Below are positions 11,763 to 24,773 of a stretch of 64,000 nt of DNA, piece after piece. The stretch's first letter is position 1. Each line of letters starts with the position of its first letter. Made by a program: the position numbers and the translations under genes. Below the pieces are notes generated by a model. That model searched no databases. It worked only from the letters and a program-made list of their open reading frames with translations, and was not told the origin of the DNA. Where the stretch lies: NCBI GenBank assembly GCA_009192285.1, contig CM018607.1, positions 1,487,736 through 1,551,735 on the forward strand. Reading direction: 5' to 3'. The stretch comes from Morchella semilibera. Lineage: Eukaryota; Ascomycota; Pezizomycetes; Pezizales; Morchellaceae.

Positions 11763-14700
11763 TCATGTAGATACCTCCCCTAAATCTTCCATCATATCCC
11801 AACCTGAGCTTATTTCGTATCGCTGGTGTCCTCCACCATGCCCTTCCTCTCCCCTTTCAACCCATTCTTCACCCCTTGCATCTCTCCAAATACTTTGGAT
11901 GTATCTTTGTAAAGTTCTCAACCCTCTTAAATAGCCTCTATCAATGCCAGCACGATCCTTTGGTGGACAGGTCGCGAGTGGTGATAAAGGATCTTCCGCT
12001 GTGACGCAATTTGCAAAATCCACGATTTTAAGGTCAATTTGTCGGTCGTGGTCCATACCATCGTACAGCATGAGCAAGCTACTCGCGTAAAATCTATACC
12101 CAGGCAAGCATTTGATCATGACTTCCAGAGCATGTAGCTTTTCTAGAATTGTCGGAATATGTCTCAGGACGGATTGTTCGGCTTTCCCATCGTGCAAGAA
12201 CCGGGTAAGTGCGCTTTGAAATTCACGCCCAGCCTTGAGATCTCGCCCAAAGTACTTATCCTCGAAGGTGTAAGTACTGCTCTTGGCATTCCAGACTTGC
12301 ATCCCACAAAGCCTCACTCCAAGGTCGCGAGATGTAGTGAGGGCACATTTATTGGCTTGAGACTGACGTTTCTTTTCGTTCGCTTCGACCCCATACTGTC
12401 GGGTCCCCATCTTAAGATCAAGAACACATGGCCGTCTCATACCTGCTGTGAGGTCTTCGAGGAGAAGGAAGTGCTCAACGCGTTCTGTCGGCTGCTCTGT
12501 CGGCTGCTCTACCGGGGGTGGTGGCGGCGGCGAAGGTGGCGGCGGTGGCGATTGGCTATCTGGTGTAGGATCTAACGATATTGCAGGTGGGGGGAGGGAC
12601 GTTGTTGGCAGTAACCCATCTGGAGGGACTTGGACCTCGGTAGTTGGTGAAGGTCTTCGTGACATGCATTTCTCAGCCCATGATTTTTTCCCTGGAACAA
12701 TATCATCCTCATCCATCTTAAAAACCTCGTCTTCCCGATCACCCCCATAACCATCGTCCTCAACTCCAAAGGTATGTGGACTCAGAGACACCCTTTTCCG
12801 TGTCCGTCTGCGCATACTCCCGCTCGATTGCCTTCTAGCCAACTTAGTCTTCGGCCCACTAAAAGTAGGAATATCTGGGGATGCAGTTGCCGGTCGTTCC
12901 AGCAAGTTGCCATGCTCAATAGCCCCGCTCTTCGAAATTTCTTTAGGCTTGGCGCTAGAGGAGTGCTTTCTGTCAACATCATCTCGAAGAAATTTGATAC
13001 GTCGATCCTCGGGTGTATTCCCGTAAGAATGAGAAAGGTCGGTGCTACTTCTTCTGAAGCCTCTGCTACAGTTTGAAGATTCGCCTGCGGCACATTTTTC
13101 ATCATGCTGATGTCGATGGTGATGATTAATGTGGTGGGATCGAGAACGCGATCGGGAATGTGGGCGGTGGTGATGTACTGGCGGTGGTGCAAACACCTCT
13201 CTTAATACTTGTTCCTGTAATTTGCGATTCACAGAGGTGGCTCCCCAACTAGGGCTTTTAGGAGTGATTTTTGGACTAGCATCGCTTCCTGTAACTGTCC
13301 CATTGATCTCAGTCCTACCAGTTTCATTGCCGATGCTACCAAGCTCTACTCCATTCCCAATACCAGAATCTTTCTCGCTATTTACAGATGATTTGGAAGA
13401 ATGGGAGGAAGCACTGGTAGAAAGTCTGAACAAGTTCTCAGGAATGATATGCCTGTTATTCTCAAAAACTACTTGTGGTAAGGGAAATAACGGATTTCCT
13501 TGCCCACTTTCTGTTGCTGCCGCGAAGTTCGGTTGTTTAGAATCAGCAGGTGTAGCCTTTGCGTTAGTAGTGCCACTAGAAACGGGAGTAAGGGTGGTCG
13601 CTTCGGCCCCAGTGGAGGTCTCGCCTGAAGTATTCTCAATTTCCTTCTTCTTTTTCTTCTTAGGTGCTTTCCGGAAAGTCACATTCAACACCCCAATATA
13701 TCTTGGATTCAGAGATAAATCAGCTCATGTGCAACCGGGGAATTTCAAATGAATCGGGTAGAAATGGTAGCTTACTTTGGCAAAAAGCCCAACAACTCTG
13801 GGTGTCTTTTCTCTACAGCCTCGTAGAACTCGTTCTCTTTGTTACTTAAACTCTTGCAAACCGCCCTGCGGGAGAACCGAAACAGTGCAGTATGACCCCC
13901 AACCTGGTGATTGTAAGGCTTGAGTTCCACAGCACCGAGCGGTACCTGGGGGTTGTCTGAGATAAAGTGTTGGAATGTGACTTATTCGTAGACTGGCCAT
14001 GGGGACGATCGAGTTTTCGGGCGACAGGAGTGGCAGTCGGGGTGGTGTCAATTTCGGACCCATCTTGACCATTTTCGTTGCCCGACGAATCTTCATTGCT
14101 ATCTGAAAGTTCAGAAAAACCGGATGCTGCTGACGAATAACCTTCATTATTAGAGTGGTAGCTGCTGTAGTCATCGTCGGTATTTACACGATTCCGTCGC
14201 TCTGCATGATAGTGGAATTCGTCATCTCCGGACTGGATAGATAAATCAAATTCCGGCCCTGTTTTACACGGAGGTGGGAGTATATCCTCTCGTGTAACAT
14301 CGGTAATAGACGGATCTTTCCGCATCGGTTGGCTAGGCAGGCCCACTACCGAGGCTGATCTATTTTGGATAGTTGCAGGATCTGGAATGACAGACGGCGT
14401 TGGATGTGGAAAGTAAAGCGCCGAGGAGATCTCGTCTTTATCGGATTCCTCATCCTCATCATCTTCATCCTCCACCTGATCAACTCTATCATTTCCTGTT
14501 TGGTTTCTGGAAACATCAACAGATAGTTCGTGACAGTCTGACTGTCCCTCAGCTAAGAGCGAGGCTGAAAACTCTGAAGGGCTAACGACAATGTTTGTTG
14601 GGTTATGAATATTGGAAATAGCCCTGTAGTTTGGTTGAGATGAAGATTCAAGCTCTGGTTTATTATCAACTGAAGCCACTGAGGTAAAATCTGCTGGGGA

Positions 14701-15876
14701 GCGGGACACAAAATGAGATGCCGAAGAAGGCGTATCACCAGGGACGGCTTTAAGAACGGAGAGCTCATCACAAGATGATGGAGAATATCTATCGTCTTTC
14801 GTATGTGTAACGCAGAGAGAATTAGGGAGAGAATCTTGCAGTAATTTACTTGCATTTTCTTCAGTCTCTAGAACCAAAGCAGCGCAAGGATTTTTCTCTT
14901 TTCCTTCGGCTACCGCTACCGCTGCTTTCTTTCTTTCCTCTCTTTCGGCCTCTTTGACTCGCTGTTTCTCTTGTCGTTCCTTTTCCTTCTCTCGCTCCTT
15001 CTCCTCTCGGCGCTGCTTCTCTCTCCCCCGCTCCTCAACAGCCTGCTCGTTTTCTCTGAATAATCCAAGTCTTTGTGTGGCTTTCCTACTGCGGGAATTG
15101 CTCTCAGTGGCCATGACAGCAGATATAGAGGAGGATCTTTCGACTGATCCTTTTGTAATGTCATCATCACAGCTGATATGTAGTTCAGAATCTATCGAGA
15201 CCTGGCCCTCCTTGATAGGAGATGTGGCTCTCAGATAGTTTTCGGGACTCGAAGTTCTTAGTTTTTCGTCCCAGTTAATCGTATTATCAACGGTTGAATT
15301 AGCTCTTAGAACAGCTCTCAAGTCACTGGTACCAGAGAGGGGGGTGGATGGACGGTCTGGACTGTCCGCGGGACTTATGTATGGTGGAAGTATTGTTGTT
15401 TTTGGCACATCACTATTTGAGTCGTTTGTGTATCCGGTGCCGTCGGGACGATGGTTAGGAATACTAGAATGCAGAATACCAGCAAGTGTAAATTTATCTA
15501 CCGGGGGGAACGCAGCTGTAGAGTGAGGCCTCCAATGACGGAATTGTGGACGGGGAGTATTATCATCGACAGGGGGTTCACCGGGTCGGGAACCATTGTT
15601 ATTATTGGGTGAAGTATTTGGAGAAATTGAATTTAGGAGCGTTTGAAAGGATGCTGTAGATGCTGATGGGTATAAAGATGAGGTGTACTGGTGTGATTGT
15701 GATTGTGGTGTAGATGGAAGCGGTAGTGTTCCGTTGAGCCCTCCTAGATCTTCAACGCCACCTGCAGTGTTTGTCGACGATAGTCCAAGGATTGGCAAAG
15801 TTTTTGAGCGAACAGGAGGATGGAATGGAGGGCGGGAGTCCTTCAAAGGCAATGGGTCATGGAACGGGACTGGCAT
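11763..15876 (-). CDS. KCS1: Inositol hexakisphosphate kinase (KCS1 family)
   Basis: This is the fungal IP6 kinase that makes inositol pyrophosphates controlling phosphate signalling and vacuole function. The catalytic part has [25 protein letters not shown] (the P-x3-D-x-K-x-G inositol-phosphate-binding signature, about residue 1130) and DLKIVDFAN near residue 1259 (Mg-ATP site). The N-terminal 650 residues are long, Ser/Pro-rich and disordered with a charged ERQEKQR-type stretch, as usual for this family. A clear intron (13702-13775) joins FLPK to YIGVLNVTF. Exon 1 and the kinase start are in different frames: adding one base to the five-base run at 13948-13952 gives an uninterrupted 1346-residue protein with a total exactly divisible by three. 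Either a base is missing or an undetected short intron lies there. Confidence 0.92.
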
Positions 15877-18800
15877 GGGGAGTCATTGAAGCCTGCTGGA
15901 AGCCAGGTGTACGATGGGAGAAGTACGGGGACTGATGACGTTATCGCTTGATGAGATAACCGGAGCTGGTTGAAGCAGTACTAAAACGGAAGTACGAAAT
16001 AAGAAAGAAGGAGAAGGAAGAAGGAAGAGAGAGAGAGGGGGGGGGGGGGGGGGGGTGATGAAGGGGAAGGGGAAGGGGAAGGGGAAGGGGAGGGGGGGGG
16101 GAGGTCTTTGAAGGAAGGGGAGCTGTGGATCCTGGCTAGCCGTGAATGCTGGAAGAGCGGCTGGGAGTATGAACAGGCGTAGGCAGGAACAGGAGGGACC
16201 TTGTGATGTGATCTCGGGGTAGAGACGCAGTGTCTGTCTGTACTCTTCTTCTTATCCAGTAGTGTGCAAGGTGTGTTGAAGCGGACAAAGCAACGCAGAT
16301 GATGCCAACTGCGCTCAACCAGGATCGAGAGTGAAGGAAGGGGAAAAATCCACTCCCTCCCCAGCTCCTCCCCCCCCCCCCCCTACGTACATACATCGCC
16401 ATTGGCCCTTCGTAGGACCAGCTATCCAGCCAAGTTACACCAACACGTACCCAAACTAAGGGACCCAGTGCCTGTATGTACCCTAACATAGGCTACCGTT
16501 CCAAGATACAGCAAGAGGTGAGCACTCGATCTAGCGCGGCCACATTTCAATATGTACAACTCAACCTCCTACACAGTGCCTAACATGGGAACTCAGGACC
16601 GATCGGCCAAGGGTTTGATAGGATTATGGATAAAAACAAAACACCCTTATCAAAAGAAAATGCGGCGCCAAGTCCTAGATTTTTTTAATTTCCGTCATCT
16701 GGAGTAGTTCGATTTTGAAACATTCCCGGTTGTAGGGCAAACCACAATGCCCTGATCAATTAATCTCCCCCATTATCGGGGAACTACGTCAGTTATATAG
16801 TAGCAGCTGGGCTACTTTCGGCATCTTCATGTGCATCATGGTACGTTAAAAGGATGTTCTTCAAAGAAACAGAACTGTTTGCGCTCAACGGGACATACTG
16901 TTGAAATGGGAGGTGCTTTTCAACCTTTTAAAGTGTGGGAATTGGATTTGAATGGGTAAAAATACCATTTATACGAAATTTCGGTTTACCACAGCCATCG
17001 CTTTCTAATTTATCATCAATCTCAGTAGCGAAGAACTATCTGCCCACTAGAAGTCCTCCCCGTCGTTTGCCTGGGTCAAGACTATTTAGCCATAGAAGGC
17101 GAACCGGAAATGTGAAACGTTCTTTGCAGTTTCTCAGTAATGTCTACCTGGTAGGCGCTGATCAGTAGATCATATATCCTTGACCCAGGGGGCTAAGGAT
17201 AACCGGCCGGAAGTTTGCACTGCAGAGCCTATTATTCTGTGTGGTTATATCACATTACTTCACTACCTTGGACACAGACATGTCTTCTTCATTGGTGGCC
17301 GCAGTACATGTGAAGGCCTGGCTGGGGGTTTATCCGGGTGGTGAAAAGCACGATGTATATGTATAGTGCGGAGTAAACGCAGCGGGTAAACTGGGCGAGT
17401 TTACCGGTGGGTATGTAAACCGCAATGGACTGATGATTGTGCTTCATATGCCGAGTGGATAAGACAAGTGTCTGAGAATATATATTGGGAGGCATGGGAA
17501 GATAAGGGAAATCGTAGGTACCAAAGCCCTGAGAGCTAAGATACCCGAATGGTTCCTGGAGAGTTTACTCACACATGATGTGATAAAGCCTAGAGCACAA
17601 CGGCAGAGGGGCGGCTCTTGACATGATGCAGCCAGATCGTTGCCAAGGAAACTTTATCTTACCGGAACATCCCGGCGGAGAGTTACTATTACTGCTAGGA
17701 ATATTGTTCGTATATTTATGTACTGGTGGCGCCAGGGCTAAGGCCTATCAACCAGTCCTACGGCAAACATCGGCCACACTGGATTGTAAATTTACAAGTA
17801 TTCCGGGGATTTCGGCGCTCCACTGACAAAATATGGAGCTGAGCTGGTGATCTACCACACACTCTCTAAACGAACGCAACTGGTTGTGATACCAAGTTCA
17901 ACGGGGACTGAACCCGTCCACATAATTACACAAGATCACACAAACACTCAATGATCAGGTATGTACTCAAGATGCCCCTCTCAAGTATAAATTACCTATG
18001 CGGCTATCCATTACCGATACTCTTTAAGTTTTTTGGTCTTTCATTGGTCTTTCACCTGGTCCGATCATCGAGGGAACACAACATCCCCTGCAACAGGTTC
18101 AAATTCTTCTAACTCGCTTAATACTCCGGTAGTTCAAGAGATCTATAGTCGCCTTGACGCAAAAAGGTTATATGGGGTCACGAACACGAGGAATTAACCC
18201 ACAAGATCCGTGGAATAGCCTTTTGCTACTAACCTTTCATAAGATGCAGCTACTCAAACGAGCCAATCATTGGACTAGCATCGAAGGCATGCCAGCGCAA
18301 TTGGGAGTCGTTCGGTGCCGACTCCGCGGGGCCCACGGGTTAAGGTCGCCCGCCATGGCCAGCAAACTCTAGAAGTTATAAATTTCAGCTCGATTGTTGG
18401 GTAAATCATGCCTGTAATGTGGTCAACTCCGGTGCGGGATTTATGGGCTTGTCTTGGGTGCCTGGAGTAAACATATCGAGGGTTCTAATTTTTCGATATG
18501 GACCTCGAAAGCCGCCGGCAAGTGATTAGTATATCAAGCGTCATCACTACGGCAAAAGTTCACAGGCATGCTTGCTTCGTATACAGAGTCCAAGTTGGGA
18601 AATTTAGCTACTTCATGCCTTTGGCACAAGCGCGATATTTCCCAAGTGCCGGTCTCAAGGGCGATTTTGTGGGGGACCACGTTCATTGATCCCCAAAACT
18701 AAACTGAAAACCAGGGGGTGTCAGATTCTGGGGGAGAAGTAAGAAATTACTCTGCACAATCGGCTTGTTGATGCCGTAGATGCGAAAAACAAAATGGAGG

Positions 18801-19844
18801 CTCATGTGATTTGAGTAATGTATGTGCTCATCCATGTACGCTCATACATGTCGTACGTACAATCGCGAAGGCTCACTTGCATTGCCATCGGTCACGGGCC
18901 GTGGGCATCGGAGGTTTCACTTCATACGCGACTTAACGGGGAATAGTGGCCAAAGGTTTTTTTTGCACGCCCATACAATTCGAGGTGTTTTCTTTTTACG
19001 GGCGCATCGTAGCTCATCCATCTGCGCTAATGTGCCTACATTCGCTATGAAACTCTGTCTTTGAGATCTCTGCCATCAATTGCGATCGTAGCACATATAG
19101 TACATATAGTACATACGTGCCTCGGTTTAGCTACTTTGGTCGTGCCTAGAATGAGTGATCATTCATGATTGAATCAACACGGGCGACATTCTTTTCTCGA
19201 ATCACAGAAGGACAAGGGCGTGTGCTCTTTGAAATATGCATCTAATAGAGTGCAAAGAATGGTGCACGTGCTCTTGCACATGTATGTACTTCAGCTAGAA
19301 ATAATCGCCAGCTTACATATGTTACTGTGGAAGATTATGATTGGTACATATATTCTGCGACTACTTAGCTGCTGATCTCTAGCCAATACCTCGTTGAAAA
19401 TTTTCAAGCAAGCTGGAGATGGGTATATTATGGCGGACCATTATCTCAACTACAAAGCTCAAATGATCGCTGTCTCTACCTGTAACAGTCGTCGTGGCAG
19501 AATATATGCGACTGAACTCGTATGATTTTCTCGTTTGATGCTAGTCTTGTCTGCCATGTGTTTTAGATGTTTAGAGATATGGAGATAAAAGAACCAATTG
19601 GTCTCATATATAATTCCACATGGGAAAATGAGTGTAAGGTACTCGAAATATTATAAAAAAAAACATAAATAAAATAAAAGGTAGGAAAATAAAAAACTTG
19701 GATTGTATGGGTCATGCCTCATCACTCGCACTTGGATCTCACGATCAGGACTAACCAGGTTTTTTAATTCATTACATAAGACTAACCAGATACTTCATAC
19801 AAGGACTAGCCAGGCCTAAACTGCCGCGAAAAAAAAAACCCCAC
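15877..19844. other. KCS1 promoter and long intergenic region
   Basis: Apart from the G-rich tract near KCS1, I see no coding region. A second G/C homopolymer lies near 16373-16383. 18820-18860 and 19095-19125 carry TACATGT / ATAGTACATA-type short repeats. The last 200 bases are the 3' side of the decarboxylase gene. Confidence 0.45.
16037..16102 (+). repeat. Poly(G) and GGGGAA repeat upstream of KCS1
   Basis: A run of 19 G (16037-16055) is followed by AAGGGG units and another G run (to about 16102). On the coding strand of KCS1 this is a C/T-rich tract about 160 to 230 bases before the ATG, a place where fungal promoters often carry pyrimidine tracts. G-quadruplex formation is possible on the plus strand. 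Confidence 0.7.
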
Positions 19845-22800
19845 TCACGGGAACTCTTGATCAATCTTGGTCTTCCACGCCTCAAGGCCTGCATTCACCT
19901 CTTTGATTGCAAGAGGGTCGGAGTTAACCCAATCTTTGTCGACATAGACATTATCAGTGAGGGTCATTTTTGCCGAAATTAGCTCTGAATCAACCACTGA
20001 TAGCCCCGGACCATTAGCATCGGTGCCGTGCTTATCTTTATAGATAGACACATTGAAGCTCCTCCCCTGGCGGAAGAAGAAACTGGATTCGTTCAACTCC
20101 GCAGCAGTGGGGATCTGGTCGAACGGCTGCATCGAAACCTCGGACACTTCCTTCATATATAAGATCGCTCCACTCTCGAGCTCCTCCTTTAAATCTGTGA
20201 GTGGAGGGTAAAAGGTGACCTTTTCGGCCGAGAGCTGGGTATTGGGCGCACGGAGAAGCATATGATCGATATGAGTCTCCTCGGGTGTACCATAGACATA
20301 GAAAGGCATGTAGTTCTCGGGGTAACTGTGGTCGCGATACTTCGCGGAAAGGTCGCGCTGCTTCAAAATACGTACTTTAGTGACTTGGACGTTCTTGATA
20401 AGGCTTGTTCTGAAACAAAAAGCGTTAGCAATATTCATGAAGAAATTGGGAAAATAATGTAGTGGGATGTATACCCATCACTAAAGTTTATGTCAGCCTT
20501 GAAGGTTCCTGCTGCCAAAATCTCTGGGAGTTTAACCAGCGGAGTTCTCAAAACAAATGGGGTTTTTGGATTATATTTTCTTGCTTCAACATATGTGTTC
20601 ATTGCATCATCTGGGATCTCGGCCTCAAGAATAAGCTGTGTGCGGTTGTCTGCCTCATAAAACAAGGGCCTGTAGGCAAGAAACAGCCTTGTAGTGCCTT
20701 GCATAGTAAAGCTATGGTTGGTGGCATCGATTGAAACACGCAGCCGGCAAGCCTAATACAGGAGAGGAACGACAAAATCAGAGCCAAACTTTTATCGGGT
20801 CATTCAAGGGATATAGACATACCTCGACTTCTTCTAAGGCAACTTTTTCAAAAATTGATGCTAGCTTAGCAACAAAGTTTCTCTCTGTCGGGAATGGTGA
20901 CATTGTGACATTCCTGAGAACGAATAGGTCTGTTTCTCCCTTCAGCCCGAGTCGTTTCTTGAAGTTGTCCGCACAGGCGCCGTATTCGTGCTGTAAGAAC
21001 TCCGTAGATGTAAGGAAAAAAGGAACTTCGGCAGGAAGTTTGTCAGGCGATGTGACTGATAGTCTATTAACAATGCGCCGGTTGAGGTTATTTGCTTCCT
21101 CCACGTCATCATTCAAGGTCCCGTCCTCAAGGCGGAAATTGCATGCAAATGCATTGACGATCAGATCTGATCCCAGAGATCCAAGCAGCTCCATGGCTCT
21201 ATGATCTTGGGATACTTCCCAGTTGGTCTTATTGAGAATACAGTCCCGGATTTCTTGCTTTTCCTTTTTGACAGAATCAGATGCAGCTGTTCCTCCGGCC
21301 TCCTCTGATGGGAGCATATTTAAAGGGACGACAATGAATTTCTCGTTTTCCATCGTGGCCCAATGTGCAGATAGCTTTAAACGGATGAAATAATGTTAGA
21401 TAAAGTATCAGCGGGGATTTTAGCTCAAGGCTTATGGGTTTGCATATATATACATACCCGGCTGCAAGTAAAAACAGTCTCACTAAGTAATCCACCGTAT
21501 CCATGTTCGTTCAAGCCGATGACCTTATGTGATAGGAAGGTTGCACCTGCAGCAGCACCAGGTTTACTGTTTTTTTTTTACATGAATATCAGTTCCATAA
21601 AGTCCATTTAGTTTAAATAAAGAATAAATACCAACTAACCTCCCCTCAACGCCGTAGATACCAATACTCTCAGTAGAAGGATCCCTAGTGATATATGGTG
21701 TTGTCCAGGTCACTAAGTACTTCATTCTGTTGTCACGGTAGCATAATGCACCGGCTGGGTATGGGATATATCCAGTCTTATGTGGGTCGATGGTTATTGA
21801 ATCCGCTTCGTGCATATGAAGAAGCTGGTCTGTTGTGTTTTTTCGCAGAGGAACTATGGCCACATAATCACCCGGAGAGTCATGGAACATGTTTTTGTGT
21901 TTTGGCGGAAGTGTAGATGCGAAGTAACCCCCCCAAGCAGCATCAGCATGAACGATGAAAGACATGCCGAGCTTTTGGTATTTTTTGCGGAGATTAAGAA
22001 CCTCGACGAGTGGATCAACGGCTCCCTCCTCTGTTGTGCCAATAATCGCCACCACCGCAAAAACACCTTGCTTTCTTTCAAGACGTTCTTTTAGTAGTTC
22101 GTCGAGTTTATGCGAGTCAAGGCGTGCATCCTTATCAACAGGAACGTTGATCACGTTTTTAGAACCAATACCCGTGATAGCTAGTGTGGTTACAATACCT
22201 GTTAGTCTTTTCATTCATTGAAAGTGGCTTGATATAAGTATGTAGAGTACATATAATATACGGAACTCACCAGCAGCTTTTGGCCACGAGTAGTGCTTAG
22301 TGGCAGATACCATATATTGGATTGGATAACTGATTTCAAATTCTTTTTCGAGGGTATCCTTTCCAATTGTTTGAATGCTGTACTTTCCGAACGAATCTTG
22401 TAAAAACTTTGACGAGATACCGTACTCCTGTTGTAGTCTATCAGGGATATCTAGAATTGTTGAAACATTGAGATTGAGTAATTCCCAGGTGGAAAGCTGG
22501 CTGAATAACTTTGGGTCACCGCCTTCGCAAGTCTCGACTTTGAAAGTTTGCGCGATAAATGAAAGTTCTTTTTCCATGGCTTTTTTGAGAGAAAGGGGAT
22601 AGAACTTGATATTTCGAGCTGGAGGAGTACGTAGTTCAGTATACATTTTATGTGTATATTCCGAGCTCATGAATGGATTTTTATCTTACCAACCCTATAT
22701 CATATAATCTCATATAATTAGCATTAGTTTAATTATATCTGTATAGACGAATAGGGATGGTGTGAGAGCTCACCACATAGACTCAAGATTAGCTACAGTA

Positions 22801-23406
22801 CCGTCGCAGGTTATATGCCCCCATGCTATTGGTAGGTTTTCCGGGTTTTCAGCACCCTTTGGTTTAAGATTGTATCTAAGCATTGAACAGAGCTGTTCAC
22901 CGACCATCATCTCTAGCAAAGTTGTGATCGGGCTGGCCTCAAGAGCAACATTATTGGGATTGAATAACATTGTCATCAAGTACCCTAGAATGGCAGGCAT
23001 ACTAGTGTCGCATGTCATATGTGCGCTGTAGCGGGCCGACCAGAAGGGAATCGAGTGCTTGTTTAGAAGATGAGACAGCCTCTCAGCATAGTTTTCAAGC
23101 TTTGCTACTTGACCTAAGTATGTCGGCGAGTCTTTCATAGCAGCAGTAATGAATTTCTGGAAGAAGATCGAAACAGTTAATATTGCTTATAGGGGTGGGA
23201 GAGGGTGGGGGAGTAGGCACCCCATCAGTAGGATAGTACGATGTTCTAGCACGTCTCTGTTGATCAATGACCGAATTTATGCATGATTTGAACCAGTCAA
23301 AGTTCTCAGCCTGAGGGCCGAGAAACCATGCTCCAACAGCCTGATGTTGAGCATTGTCTTCATCAGAGGAGGCTTTTGGATAGACACTTTCGAGGACAAA
23401 GGACAT
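19845..23406 (-). CDS. Group II PLP-dependent decarboxylase (tyrosine/glutamate decarboxylase-like), large form
   Basis: Nine exons join in frame to 2985 bases (994 residues): 23221-23406, 22774-23156, 22690-22694, 22271-22618, 21640-22198, 21458-21566, 20823-21374, 20475-20752, 19845-20409. The PLP fold is clear: CDGTVANLESMW (substrate/cofactor entry), SATKHYSWPKAAG, IGTTEEGAVDP, HADAAWGG (PLP-binding Asp, about residue 390) and DPHKTGYIPYPAG, whose lysine (about residue 448) should bind PLP. These motifs resemble bacterial tyrosine decarboxylase and related fungal proteins. After about residue 700 there is a further domain of about 300 residues (TRLFLAYRPLF... to FRQGRSFNVS) that I do not recognise. 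It likely decarboxylates an aromatic or acidic amino acid in the cytosol; the substrate is inferred. No transporter or pathway partner is adjacent. Confidence 0.9.
22690..22694 (-). other. Five-nucleotide microexon of the PLP decarboxylase
   Basis: The bases GGTTG sit between acceptor ATATAG and donor GTAAGA. Joining ATGTG + GGTTG + CTCGAAAT reads ESMW-V-ARNIKFYPL, the expected continuous conserved segment, while skipping it breaks the frame. The flanking introns (22695-22773, 79 bases; 22619-22689, 71 bases) are of normal size and each has a plausible branch site. Confidence 0.85.
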
Positions 23407-24377
23407 CTTAGGTACGTAGCTTTGATTGAGTATGTCGTGATTTTGGTTTTTCGTTAAATTTATAAAAGGTAGGAATGGTGGACTTTATATGTCAAGGCCC
23501 CTTGATACTACTGGTAGTAATCAATGTCTACAATATGTATCCCTCGCTCCCCGGGCCCCACCATTGATGCATGTGGTGTACATACGTAATTTCTCCTGGT
23601 TGGCTGCCGCAAGTCAAGCGAAATGAACCGAAAGGGGTAAGGAAAATCGTGTGGTGAGGGGCTCTTATAATTACATCCAAAACGTAGACATTTTTAACAT
23701 CCATTAACAGCTGTTGACAATCATGTAGCAGATGTAGAAGATCTGCTCTGAATCGAGACGTATAGACAGTATCCGCTGCGTCTACCGCGCCAGGTAATGC
23801 ATCGCAAATGGATCATGGGATGCACCCTTCGTACTACTTGATTATGAATCGGCAAATCAATCCTAAATGCATCTCAAATGCATCGGCATATGCGTCCCAC
23901 TCCTGTTGGACGTCCTCCCAATCAGTTGATAATAGCTATCATTTAGCGGTCTATAACTATTCGGTAACTTTCCCGGCACCTTTCCTAATACCTTTCCTGA
24001 TACATTTCCTAGGGGGTACGTATAGATAAACAGGTTACAAGATGTAATATTCTGACAGAATTGTGCTCCAATCCATTGTCAACCTGTATCAGGTGCATGT
24101 AGTGACCTTAAATTAGAAAGAAGTATTTACTTCCAATATTTCTTTTGCTAAAATTTCTAAATTTTGAATTTGTCTGCTTCTGGTGCATGCGCATATATAT
24201 AAGTATACATAAGGTTGAAGTACCACTTGTAGTACTGCATAGAAATTAAGGCAGCCTGGAAACTCTCTCGCTATGATAAGATGTCCGGGAGCTTATTGGC
24301 TTGGTATTTAAACTATATGTTTCAAAGAAATGGGACCGGCTAGTAGATGCATACAGACTACACATACATACTCGAAA

Positions 24378-24446
24378 AATTCGCTAGCGTCGTTTGCACC
24401 AAAAAGTACTTTTTTTGGTGTGCCAAAGCAACAACGCTAGCGAATT
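24378..24446. repeat. 69-base palindromic hairpin element
   Basis: AATTCGCTAGCG at the left matches its reverse complement CGCTAGCGAATT at the right, and the inner GCACCAAAAAGTAC / TTTTTTTGGTGTGC continues the palindrome. It is probably a tiny miniature inverted-repeat element or a hairpin. Confidence 0.75.
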
Positions 24447-24463
24447 AATCAAATACATGCCCC

Positions 24464-24674
24464 GTTCGAAAAGTCCTGGCGCCCCCGGGTCAAAAGTACG
24501 AGGGTGTTTCTTCTATTTTCTAATTCTCCCATTACTGTGACTATATATAACAGAGAGCTACAATATCTTCATTACGGCCATACCTAACAATTTTTGAGTA
24601 TGCACAGGAGAGATGGTGGGTTAGGACCCATAAGCTGCAGACACAATATAGTAGGGTGCCAGGACTTTTCAAAC
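24464..24674. mobile_element. MITE-like element with 17-base inverted repeats
   Basis: GTTCGAAAAGTCCTGGC (24464-24480) is repeated inverted at 24658-24674 with one mismatch; similarity continues a few bases outwards (GCCCC / AGGGC). The 211-base length and lack of coding content suit a non-autonomous DNA element. Confidence 0.65.
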
Positions 24675-24773
24675 AGGGCTGTAGTGCACGGGCTATGGCC
24701 TAGATCTACAAGGCTTGGATCACGTAGCGTGCATGGACTATGTATGTACAGCGGTGGGTAAATATACTCGTAC

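Noticed and set aside
12448-13752. Plus-strand frames within KCS1
   Set aside because: They are antisense to the verified kinase exons and show no domain.
16136-16489. Minus-strand frame of 117 codons upstream of KCS1
   Set aside because: It spans a C homopolymer and has no recognisable content; it is more likely promoter or leader.
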